From JAANXG01 sp034520625 (GTDB taxonomy: Bacteria > Pseudomonadota > Gammaproteobacteria > Arenicellales > JAANXG01), in contig JAXHNI010000007.1 of the NCBI GenBank assembly GCA_034520625.1, positions 389,425 to 453,424 of the forward strand: 64,000 nucleotides of DNA, read 5' to 3'. The stretch's first letter is position 1; each line of letters begins with the position of its first letter. The position numbers and the translations under genes were made by a program. Below, in pieces: positions 17,298 through 26,100 of this stretch. The notes beneath the pieces were generated by a model. It saw only the letters and a program-made list of their open reading frames with translations. It was not told the origin of the DNA and did no database searches.

Positions 17298-17338
17298 TGC
17301 CGCCACGCGGCAACCATTTGACCCTGAAGGAGGGCAGG

Positions 17339-17767
17339 ATGACGAACCATGTAACAGCTGTTCCGGCTGCGGCCAGTGACACAGCATTACAGTATTTCGA
17401 GGCGCGTCTCGGTTTCGAGACTGATTATTGGGACGTTCATGCCAGTCTGGCATCCGGCGGCGACGATTTCGTGGTGCTAGATGTGCGTCACCCTGAACTC
17501 TACCGAGCAGGTGATGTGCCGGGCACTATCAATCTTCCGCAGGGAAAGATTACTGCGCGAAAGTTGGCCGAGTTCCACGATGACATGTTGTTCGTCGTTT
17601 ATTGCGCTGGACCTCACTGCAATGGGGCCAACAAGGCCGCTATCCGACTCGCCCGCCTCGGTCGGCCGGTCAAGGAAATGATCGGCGGTGTCACCAGTTG
17701 GGCAGACGAGGGGTTTGAGTTTGCCTACGGAGACGAACCTGGAGAGGTCGTGGCAAAGACAGTCTAA
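17339..17767 (+). CDS. Rhodanese-like domain protein
   Basis: 142 aa, a single rhodanese domain. VVLDVRHPELYRAGDVPGTI is the CH2A-type entry motif and VVYCAGPHCNGANKAA carries the active-site Cys loop; GGVTSWADEGF is the CH2B end. It would carry a sulfur atom as a persulfide on Cys. A strong AAGGAGGG site precedes the ATG. The larger open frame upstream is not used. Third gene of the marR unit, consistent with a thiol or electrophile stress role. Confidence 0.87.
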   Translation: MTNHVTAVPAAASDTALQYFEARLGFETDYWDVHASLASGGDDFVVLDVRHPELYRAGDVPGTINLPQGKITARKLAEFHDDMLFVVYCAGPHCNGANKAAIRLARLGRPVKEMIGGVTSWADEGFEFAYGDEPGEVVAKTV

Positions 17768-17795
17768 CGTATGTGCATTTCTTGAAAGGTGGCCT

Positions 17796-17891
17796 ATGAC
17801 CGCGTCGCGCTGTATCGAGGATTTCCAAGTGGACGAGACGTTAGAGACCGGTACGGAACTGGTCAGCGAAGGCGACCGCCGTATCCAGTGA
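17796..17891 (+). pseudogene. MaoC dehydratase N-terminal-like fragment
   Basis: The 31-residue frame reads CIEDFQVDETLETGTELVSE, like the first strand-helix of MaoC/hot-dog dehydratases (EDFxVGExxxTG), then stops. The 290 bp that follow up to the LysE gene hold nothing I recognise. Possibly a partner of the MaoC core remnant at 6.1 kb. Confidence 0.4.
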
Positions 17892-18195
17892 CGACAACCG
17901 TCGAAGTAGCCTCGCTCTACCATCCGTGCCTCATGGTTGAGATGACGGCAGTTGTGGAGATCCCGCGGGATCGATGCCAGCGGCCGGTTCGCGCACAGAG
18001 AATGCCTGGACGTACAGGTAGGGCGGGAGCGGTGCCGGATATCAGGGTATAGGGCCTTACGTTCTACTATGACATCCGTAGGAAGCACGTATCAAGAGTT
18101 GCCCGTCGATAAATTGCCGATTCACATGCTGGCTCTTTGATAACCAGCGTTTCAATCGGTTATATCACCGCTTTTCTTAGAGGAGGTAATGCAAC

Positions 18196-18846
18196 GTGAT
18201 CGGCTCCAGTCTGTATTCAGAGATCGGAATCATCTACACGACGCTTGGCATTTACGCGCTTGTGGTCGTCAGCCCCGGTCCTGCTTTTGCCCTCGTTGCA
18301 CAAACCGCATTGTCAGGACAAACACGCGTCGCCACCGGCGCGATTGTGGGTCTCGCAAGTGCCGCCGCCTTCTACGCGGCGCTTTCAATGGCCGGTCTTC
18401 TTCTCGTGGTACAGAGTATGGGGTGGGCATTCCGCGTGCTACAGGTCCTCGGGGGCGCTTATCTGATCTGGCTCGGCGTGAAAATCTGGCGGGAACAGAA
18501 GAGCAGTTACGTGGAGTCGACGCACGGCAATTCCAAAAACGCCCCGCGAGTTGGGTTCAAGGCTGGGGTTTGGCGCGGCATGATGGTCAATCTGTCGAAT
18601 CCCAAAGCGGTGGTCTTTTTCGTGAGCATCTATGCCGTGGCGATTCCCGAGCACGCATCCCTAGCTACTTGCCTCACGATCCTTGCGGGAGGCTTCCTGA
18701 TGGAACTCGCTTGGTATGGAATCTCCGCGCGACTGCTATCAACTCATGAAGTTCGCCGTCGATATTTGGCCGCATCAACTGCCGTCAATCGTGTACTCGC
18801 CAGTGCAATGATTCTCTTCGGCATAAAGACCCTTGCCGGAAGATAA
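18196..18846 (+). CDS. LysE/RhtB-family exporter
   Basis: 216 aa inner-membrane protein. Family hallmarks: VVVSPGPAFALVAQTALSG near the N-terminus, VLGGAYLIWLGVKIWREQK, and NLSNPKAVVFFVSIYAVAIP. About six hydrophobic segments. A perfect AGGAGG lies 9 nt upstream of the GTG start. The gene is complete and stands alone. Substrate unknown, probably a neutral or basic amino acid. Confidence 0.87.
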   Translation: MIGSSLYSEIGIIYTTLGIYALVVVSPGPAFALVAQTALSGQTRVATGAIVGLASAAAFYAALSMAGLLLVVQSMGWAFRVLQVLGGAYLIWLGVKIWREQKSSYVESTHGNSKNAPRVGFKAGVWRGMMVNLSNPKAVVFFVSIYAVAIPEHASLATCLTILAGGFLMELAWYGISARLLSTHEVRRRYLAASTAVNRVLASAMILFGIKTLAGR

Positions 18847-19104
18847 GTCGCCTGACACCAATAGCGTCATGAGACAATGTCGTTGTCGTAAATGAGTAAA
18901 TCGTTTTGATTTACACAGCATTTCGAAAATGGATGGAGTTTTGACTTTGGTTAGCCCCAATGTTGCAATAAATCAAGATCCAGTTGCGCGTTCGAGTGAA
19001 GTCGACCTGCTTTTGTGGATATCCGAACCTATGAACAGGACGTGGCCACTATGCCTTGATCAAGATCCCATATCCCTCGAAGTTCCGGTAGCAGATCATT
19101 GCTT

Positions 19105-19345
19105 TGGTGCGCTCTCCGGCCGCACGCCCGAGAAGTTATCAATGGACTGCAAGCCGTCAGCCCAGACTATCCACAACTGGGTCCGGCAGGCCCATCACGA
19201 TGCAGGGCACCGCAATGGCGGGCCGACGACCGACGACCGACGACCGATGACCGGGAGAAGCTGCCCCGGTTGCGGCGGGAGAATCGGCGCATGAAGGAGG
19301 AACAGGAGATCTTAAAAAAGCCGCGGCCTGGTTCGCTCCGACACA
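19105..19345 (+). pseudogene. IS3-family OrfA (HTH) remnant with 7-bp tandem expansion
   Basis: ALSGRTPEKLSM, PSAQTIHNWVRQAHHDAGHR is the IS3 OrfA helix-turn-helix, which then shifts frame to REKLPRLRRENRRMKEEQEI, LKK, the OrfA leucine-zipper segment. The shift coincides with four tandem copies of the 7-bp unit GACGACC (the last GATGACC) near 19225-19252. The integrase part (OrfB) is absent. Confidence 0.7.
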
Positions 19346-19454
19346 TCTCCCCCATGAACTACGAAAAGTCGTTCAATGATACGATTGACCTCTCAAATCA
19401 CTAACCGTTCACGGTACCGGGGCAACTCCAAATACAGTCTCGAGGAAACTCTTG

Positions 19455-20417
19455 CTACAGGGCTTCAGCTTCTTTTTGGATCATTGCATAAACACTATAA
19501 CGAACCATTGACGGAAGATCGTAGTCGGGAAAGGCAGCTGAAATATGCTGAGTCACTGATTGGAAGTGCTCTTGTGCCTTCGTAGCGTTCTGCAGCTCCC
19601 GAGCCAGGTTAGGGCGTTCATTTACATAGTTTTCCACAATGCTTTGGACTTTTTCCAAGTAGTGAACTTGATCTCTGATTGCCTTCTCAATAGGCGCCCA
19701 CTCCCCTCGCCCTCCAAGGACGCGATCAGCCTCAATTTTATCGAGCTCCTTCAAAGTTGCAATCCACTGGTCAACATTTGGCCGCGGTTTGCCGTCATGA
19801 AGTGGGCCCTCGAGCCAAGCATGTACGCCGGCATGAATCAAATCACCGACAAACAAGGCTCCTGAATCTTCAAACAGTACAACCGTATGGTCGCTCGACA
19901 TTGCATCGCCAGGAAGTTGAATCAGTGTAACCTCGTCACCTCCCTGGGTTTTGATGACTTTCTTCCCTTCATAGGTGACGTCAATTTCCGCAAGCTCTGG
20001 ATAGCTTTCCGGATCGATCGCTTCCGCGACGTTCACCCAAAAATTCCTCTTATATTCGTGAACCATAGGAAGAGCGTTCGCGGTTGCTTTTGAAGCGATC
20101 GACTGTACGCCACGCTCTTTGAGCAAGTTTAGTCCGTTGAATTTGTCTGGGTTAGGGTGAGTTACGATTACCTTGGTGATTGGCGAATCCGTTTCCTCCT
20201 TGATGGCACTGATCAATTCCTCGGTGATGCCCGGAAGGAATTGCGTATCCACAACAATGACTTCCTGACCATCGTCGTAGAAAACACTGTGGGTTTTGAA
20301 CCCAGCTTCGCCGGAAGTAAAGGTGTAGAGCTCGCCTGCAGAAGCTCGCACGGAAATTGAGAGCGAAAGGACCGAAATGAAAGTGGCCAAGAGAATTGAT
20401 CGTTTCGGAAATGGCAT
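19455..20417 (-). CDS. Exported MBL-fold hydrolase with altered metal motif
   Basis: 320 aa. A signal peptide (MPFPKRSILLATFISVLSLS to about residue 28) precedes a metallo-beta-lactamase fold. The usual HxHxDH is replaced by HPNPDKFNG: the first His and the Asp stay, the second His is Asn and the final His is Lys. GDAMSSDHTVV and LFVGDLIHAGVH give further metal-side His/Asp. The C-terminal ~80 residues are helical and polar. Metal use and substrate are uncertain; the fold assignment is firm. Base composition is lower in GC than neighbours. Divergent from an araC gene 66 bp away. Confidence 0.78.
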   Translation of the reverse strand: MPFPKRSILLATFISVLSLSISVRASAGELYTFTSGEAGFKTHSVFYDDGQEVIVVDTQFLPGITEELISAIKEETDSPITKVIVTHPNPDKFNGLNLLKERGVQSIASKATANALPMVHEYKRNFWVNVAEAIDPESYPELAEIDVTYEGKKVIKTQGGDEVTLIQLPGDAMSSDHTVVLFEDSGALFVGDLIHAGVHAWLEGPLHDGKPRPNVDQWIATLKELDKIEADRVLGGRGEWAPIEKAIRDQVHYLEKVQSIVENYVNERPNLARELQNATKAQEHFQSVTQHISAAFPDYDLPSMVRYSVYAMIQKEAEAL

Positions 20418-20483
20418 TGTTTTGATTCCTGTGTGAGATCGGAATTTCCAGAATGAACTGTTCTTTTGGCTCTCCGTTATCTA

Positions 20484-21299
20484 ATGTTTGCCAACTTATT
20501 TCGAATTTTGGACAAAGCGGGAGGTGGCACCGTGAAGCCGGATGACGCACCAGCTCCAATAGTTGGACTTGCGCAGCAATTCTCCTCGGGAGACATCCTT
20601 CAGAAACACTCTCACGAGAGAGATCAGGTTCTATATCCACTGAGAGGCGTGATTGAAATGCAGACGCCGGAGGGGCGCCGGGTGCTACCTCCCCATAGAG
20701 CACTCTGGATACCAAGACGTACCGAGCATAGTCTGTTTAGCAGACAAGACACGGAGGTATATGCGGTTTACTTGAGTACTTCCGGCCGTGCTGGAGGATC
20801 TGGCAACAGCAATGTGTTGACCGTTTCTCCAATGCTGCGAGAACTGATACTTGAAGCCTGCCGCTTACCGTGGAGCTATTCGGGTACTTCTTACGAAAGT
20901 CAGCTAATGCAGTTTTTGTATCTAACGCTGGATCGAGCGCTTAAAGAACCAATGCATTTACCTATTCCAACTGATCGTCGCGCGAGAACGTTCGCGAAGT
21001 CCGTCATCGAGAATCGGCATATGTTCCTGGATGTCAATCGTGCCTGCGAACTTGCAGGGTTGAGCAGGAGGACCCTATCAAGAATCTTTAAAAGGGAAAC
21101 TAGCCTTACGATCGGTCAATGGATGCAATTGTACCGGATGCATGAGGCGGCGGCGCTTTTGGCATCTGGCGGCTCAATCCAGGACATCTCCCACCAATTA
21201 GGTTACAACACGGCTAGCAGTTTCTCTGTAGCCTTCCGTTCCTTTTTCGGGATTTCGCCAAGCCACTATCGTAGCGATATCAGGTCGAAAGCCAGTTAA
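20484..21299 (+). CDS. AraC-family transcriptional regulator
   Basis: 271 aa. An N-terminal cupin domain (HSHERDQVLYPLRGVIEMQT, HRALWIPRRTEHSLF) and a C-terminal double HTH (LDVNRACELAGLSRRTLSRI, IQDISHQLGYNTASSFSVAF, FGISPSHYR) are typical of AraC regulators with a single effector domain. I favour the ATG of MFANLF; a TTG 18 bp upstream is also open. It is divergent from the MBL-fold gene, which is a likely target. Confidence 0.85.
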   Translation: MFANLFRILDKAGGGTVKPDDAPAPIVGLAQQFSSGDILQKHSHERDQVLYPLRGVIEMQTPEGRRVLPPHRALWIPRRTEHSLFSRQDTEVYAVYLSTSGRAGGSGNSNVLTVSPMLRELILEACRLPWSYSGTSYESQLMQFLYLTLDRALKEPMHLPIPTDRRARTFAKSVIENRHMFLDVNRACELAGLSRRTLSRIFKRETSLTIGQWMQLYRMHEAAALLASGGSIQDISHQLGYNTASSFSVAFRSFFGISPSHYRSDIRSKAS

Positions 21300-21389
21300 T
21301 TGTCGAGGTATGTTGAATTACCCGGGTACCTGGTGAGAATGGACTACCCCGGAGATTGAAAGGAACAGTGAGCAGGGAGTACGTGCAGG

Positions 21390-21530
21390 ATGGATTCAGG
21401 GACAGCCAGGCAGGCTGAGACAGGGAAGCTCAGGTGGCACTACGAGCGTCGACACCCGGAACGCACGCTGCTCTACCGACTCGTCACCGAGCACTACCCT
21501 GTTTCCTCAACTAGACACCCACCTCTCGAA
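21390..21530 (+). pseudogene. IS91-family transposase N-terminal-like fragment
   Basis: WHYERRHPERTLLYRLVTEHY resembles the first conserved block of IS91-type transposases, before their zinc-binding domain. The frame then loses similarity within ~30 codons and no zinc motif follows. May derive from the same kind of element as the C-terminal remnant at 10.3 kb. Confidence 0.45.
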
Positions 21531-21564
21531 AAAATGGAAGGGAGCTTTTCTCGGGGCCGATCAG

Positions 21565-21990
21565 ATGGCTTTGGTTTGGATGGCGTTCCAATCGCCTGAC
21601 AGAACTCGAAATCAACTCACCACGAATTTGGTGGCCATTGCGCACAATTTCGGTTGCAGAGCAGCACTGAGCATGCTCTCCCGGCTTGGCGCTCCGTGGT
21701 CAGCAAGCGCTCTGTTCCTGATTTCCGGCTTCAATGAATCAGTGCCGATGTTGCCGGAGCTCGACGACGTTCTCGATTCCGATCTGGATAAGGACCGGAT
21801 CATTCGCGGGTTCGACCAACGGGTATCGGTCTTCGCGACTGGCGACACGATCTTGCCGGCTCGATGCTCAAGGAGGTTGGCTGAGCAACCCGATACGGCC
21901 ATCTGTGAAGTCCCCGAGTCGACGTACTGTTTGGCATCGGAAGGCTACCACAGGTTTCCGGTCCTGCTTTCCCTGATCGCAGACGTTCTT
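21565..21990 (+). pseudogene. RBBP9/YdeN-like serine hydrolase fragment
   Basis: The frame carries NLVAIAHNFGCRAALSMLSR (nucleophile-elbow position, with GHSLG-like Ser replaced by Asn-Phe-Gly), FLISGFNESVPMLPELDDV, RVSVFATGDTILPARCSRRL and the catalytic His area SEGYHRF. These follow the order of RBBP9/YdeN-type alpha/beta hydrolases. The N-terminal third is missing, the elbow serine is lost, and the frame runs directly into GST sequence, so it is not a working hydrolase. Confidence 0.5.
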
Positions 21991-21996
21991 GTCGGC

Positions 21997-22489
21997 GTGC
22001 CTTACGAGTGGAATCAGGTGGACATCCTCCGCGGCGGGACAAAGACCGAGAGCTTCCTGGGGAGATGGCACTTGCCTTTCTGAATCCAACGCCATACTAA
22101 GCAATCTGGCTCAGGACACACCGTCTCTGCCAAGTGATGTATGGACGCGTTCCAAGGTGCTGCGGTGGCAGTTCTTCGAGCAGTACAGCCACGACCCCTA
22201 CGTCGCTGTTGCTCGCTTCATCGCGCTCTAATCTTGGGATACCCGAAGAGCGGCGCGCAGAATACGAGGAAAAACAGGAAGGGGCCACCGAGCGCTCCAG
22301 GTCATCGACGACCGGTTAAACCGAGGCCCCTTCCTGGTAGGCGATGCCCTGACCATTGCGGATCTCACCCTCTACGCCTACACGCACCTGGCGCACGAGA
22401 GAGGCTTAGAAATGAGCGATTTCCCAGCCGTCTCAGCCTGGCTGGGCTGTGTAGCAGCCACCGAAAGGCATGTCCCGACGGGCGCCTGA
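21997..22489 (+). pseudogene. Second glutathione S-transferase pseudogene
   Basis: Starts in frame with the hydrolase remnant at VPYEWNQVDILRGGTKTESF (GST N-domain). It has lost the stretch with the cis-Pro, resumes as LSESNAILSNLAQDTPSLPS and VLRWQFFEQYSHDPYVAVAR. It then shifts frame to LGIPEERRAEYEEKQEG and again to RALQVIDDRLNRGPFLVGDA, LTIADLTLYAYTHLAHERG. At least two frameshifts and a deletion. Here the FFEQYSH Trp codon is intact (LRWQFFEQ), supporting the view that TGA in the 7.3-kb copy is a mutation. Confidence 0.75.
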
Positions 22490-22514
22490 TCGAAAAGCAG
22501 CTTGACTTTATTAT

Positions 22515-22532
22515 CTACCTGTCGTAAGGTAG
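22515..22532. promoter_or_regulatory. TetR operator-like palindrome upstream of tetR
   Basis: CTACCT-GTCGTA-AGGTAG is a perfect 6-bp dyad with a 6-bp centre, ending 4 bp before the tetR ATG. The same core (CTACCTGTCGT-AGGT) recurs before the RND gene. Confidence 0.7.
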
Positions 22533-22536
22533 GTTT

Positions 22537-23112
22537 ATGACTCCGGATAATACACGTGAACGAATTATTGAGTCGGCGCGCCTGCTGGTCCAGGACGCTT
22601 CCTACGATGGCTTCAGCTTTCGCGACATCGCCGAACGGGTCGGCATTCGCAAGGCAAGTATCTACTACCACTTCGAAACGAAAGAATCGCTTGCGGTGGC
22701 CATGCTTAACCAGGCCACCGACGGATTTGGCCAGTGGGCCAGCCAGATGGAGCGCAAAACGCCGATTGAGCGCTTGCATGCCTATTGCTTCGATTTCTAT
22801 CTGGCCCGCCTTCAGGCTGGCAAGAAGCTTTGTCCGGGGGGCGCGTTTACGGCCGCTTGGCCAAATCTCGGCGAAAAGGTGCGCCAGGCAGTTAATCGGC
22901 TGTTTGACGCTCAACACCGTTTCGTCAAGCAGGCACTGACTGACGCCAGCGCTGCGGACTCAGGGTATAAGGGTGAAAACCCCGACGAGACGGCGTCCTG
23001 GTTCATCGCCTGCGTTCAGGGCGCGATCGTCACTGCGCGAGCGCGGGGCGAACAACAGCTATTCGGGCGGCTTTGCAGTCGTACGCTGCAACAGCTACCG
23101 CTATCGGGCTGA
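22537..23112 (+). CDS. TetR-family repressor of the adjacent RND operon
   Basis: 191 aa. The N-terminal HTH (TRERIIESARLLVQ, FSFRDIAERVGIRKASIYYHF) is canonical TetR; the rest is a helical ligand-binding domain with CPGGAFTAAWP. GGTTT in the operator region is the closest ribosome site. The palindromes in front of this gene and of the next gene share a core, which points to autoregulation and control of the RND-type operon. Confidence 0.88.
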   Translation: MTPDNTRERIIESARLLVQDASYDGFSFRDIAERVGIRKASIYYHFETKESLAVAMLNQATDGFGQWASQMERKTPIERLHAYCFDFYLARLQAGKKLCPGGAFTAAWPNLGEKVRQAVNRLFDAQHRFVKQALTDASAADSGYKGENPDETASWFIACVQGAIVTARARGEQQLFGRLCSRTLQQLPLSG

Positions 23113-23137
23113 CGCTGTTTTTTTGATCCCGATACCT

Positions 23138-23151
23138 ACCTGTCGTCAGGT
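23138..23151. promoter_or_regulatory. TetR operator-like palindrome upstream of RND gene
   Basis: ACCTG-TCGT-CAGGT, a perfect dyad within CCTACCTGTCGTCAGGTTTG, ending 5 bp before the RND start codon. Shares 10-13 bp with the site in front of tetR. Confidence 0.7.
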
Positions 23152-23156
23152 TTGTT

Positions 23157-26100
23157 ATGAAGAACATTAACGCGCACCGGTTTTTCCACAAACTTCTGCA
23201 GTATCGAGGGCCCGTGATCGTCGCCTGTCTCCTTGTCATCGCGGCCCTTGCAGCACAGTTTCCGCGCCTTGAGAAGGACACCACGCCGGAAGCCTTCGTA
23301 CCCGAGGACAGTCCTTCGCTGGCTTATCGTGACCGCGTAGAGGATACCTTCGGGTTGAAGGATCCCATGGTGGTTGCGGTTATCAACGAAAGCGAGTCGG
23401 GGGTTTTCAACCCCGATTCCCTGCGATTGGTTCAATGGCTGACCGACCGAATTGCCCAGGTCGAGGGAATCGACCCGCAGCGAGTCACCAGCCTGGCGAC
23501 CGAGAACAATATCCGCGGCACGGATGAGGGCATGCTGGTTGAGCCTTTTTGGGAAGCGCCGCCGGAAACTTTGGAGGCTGCGCGGGACGTTTGGCAGCAG
23601 GTGCAACGGTTTCCGCTCTATCTCGGGCAGCTGGTATCACGAGACGGTAGCGGAACGCTCATCGTCGCTGAGCTTCTTGATGAAGAGGCGGCTACCGATA
23701 TCTATTTTGAGCTCCGCGCCCTGGTCGAGCAAGCCTACCAGACCGGCTTCGCTGGACCCGATGATCAACTCCATGTTGCGGGTCAGGGAGCGGTCAGCGG
23801 ATACTTGTCCGACTACATTAGCGCCGATGCCAACCGACTCAATCCGGTGGCGGCTGTTCTGATTACCCTCGTGTTGCTCCTGGCCTATCGAAGCTTTTCA
23901 GGCGTTTTGCTGCCCAACGTCGTGGTGCTGGGCACTGTCGCGACGGGCTTGGGTACCATGGCGGCTGCCGGTGTCCCCATCTACGTCATCACCAACTCCT
24001 TGCCGGTGATCCTGATCGGCATCGCCGTGTGCGACAGCATTCACATCTTCGGCCAGTACTACGAAGAAATCGCGAATGAGCCCGGAATCGACGCAAGAGA
24101 AGCGGTGGCGCGCGCCATGGCGGCAATGTGGCGCCCGGTGACACTAACCACCGCCACCACGGTCGCCGGCTTCCTCGGCCTGGCAACCGCTGCTGACCTG
24201 CCGCCCATGCAGTATTACGGCCTGTTCGCCGCGCTGGGAGTCGTAGCCGCTTGGGTTTGGTCTTTGTTGCTGCTGCCAGCGCTGCTTTCATTGTTTCGGC
24301 CTCAGCTCTCGCACGCGATGCGGTCTGCCTCAGCCAATCGATCCGACTGGCCCAGCAGTCTCATGCGCCGTTTGGGCGCTATTGTCGGCGCGCATCCGCG
24401 TGCAACCGTCTCCATCATGGCCACCCTGGCCTTGCTCGGCGCGATCGGCGCCAACCAGGTCGTCTTCAACGATCAGCGCATCTACAATTTTGAACCATCA
24501 ACGCCGTTACGCGTAGCCGATGAGGCCATCAACGAGCAATTTGATGGCACTTACTATCTTGATGTCGTGATCGAAACACACGAGCCCGAGGCGCTCTTCG
24601 ATCCGGAGAAGCTGAGTCGCATCGAGCGGCTCCAGGCTTGGATGGAAGGCGAGGGAGGCTTGAGCAAAGCCACTTCCATCGTTGACTACATCAAGCAAAT
24701 GCATCGCGCCTTCAACGGCGACGATCCGGCCTACTATCGCATTCCGGAAGACCCCGACCTAGTCGCGCAATACTTTCTGCTCTACTCGACCTCCGGCGCG
24801 CCCACCGACTTCGAAGAGCATATTGACTACGACTACCGGCGGGCGCATATCCGGGGCCAGTTGTCTCATGACAACTTCCAGGCGCTCTCATCCATCGTGC
24901 CCGACCTAAAGCGTCATCTTCGAGAGCAGTTCAACACGGGAGAAATGCGCGGCACGGCCACGGGCTCACTGGAGCTGACCCATTCCTGGCTGGCGCCTCT
25001 CGCTGAAAGCACGCGCAACGGCATGGCGCTGGCCCTGCTGCTGGTTCTGGCTGCCTCGGTACTGTTCTTTCGATCCATTGTGCTCGGGCTACTGGCGACT
25101 TTGCCGGTGGCTTTTGCCGTACTTATGGTTTTTGCCGTGATGGGCTTCACCGGGATCTGGCTCGGCATCGGCACTTCGATGTTCGCCGCCATCGCGATCG
25201 GGCTGGGTGTGGACTTCGCCATTCATACGATCGATCGTTTGCGTACCCTGCTTGGCGAACAGAGCATGGATTATCGTGAAGCCGTTGCGGCCCTTTTTCC
25301 AACAACGGGTAGAGCATTGCTGTTTAACTTGCTCGCCCTCGCACTCGGTTTCGGTGTGCTGATGAGTTCTTCGGTCCCGCCGCTGCAGGATTTCGGTTTA
25401 CTTGTTGCCGTTGCCGTTGCGACCAGTTTTGGTGCCAGTCTGACTGTCCTACCGGCGCTAATCGCGCTCATTGGTCCACATCGGCTTTTCTCTCTCACTC
25501 CGTCGGAGGATCACGCCATGCCTCGAAAATCCCTAAACCAACGCGGTAATGCCTACTTGCCCCTGCTTGTCTTATTAGTCACGGCCACCGTCGGGTTTGC
25601 GATGACAATCCGTATTGCCACGGCCGAAGACGTCCCGCCATCAACGGAGGGGCGCCAGATCATGGTTTCAGTTGACGCGCGCAACGAGGGCATTACCCAG
25701 CGATCACGCATCCGATTCGAGCTGACTGACCGCCATGGTCGAAACCGCATTCAGGAGACGGTCGCCCTGCGCCGGTACGAGGGCGAAGACAAGAAGCAGC
25801 TACTGTTCTACCGTGAGCCTGCCAATATCCGCGGAACCGCCTTTCTGACCTACGACTATGCCGACACGCAGCGAGAAGACGACCAGTGGCTTTATCTTCC
25901 GGCCGCGCGCAAGACGCGCCGTATTTCGGCCTCGGATCGTGGAGACTATTTTCTTGGTACGGATTTGACCTATGAAGACCTCAAGAGACAAAACAAGGTT
26001 TCCCTGAGCGACTGGAACTTCGAGGCAATCGGACGCGACGAGATTGATGGGCAGTCAGTCCACATCGTCGAAGGAAAACCGGTGACAGACCGTGTTGCGG

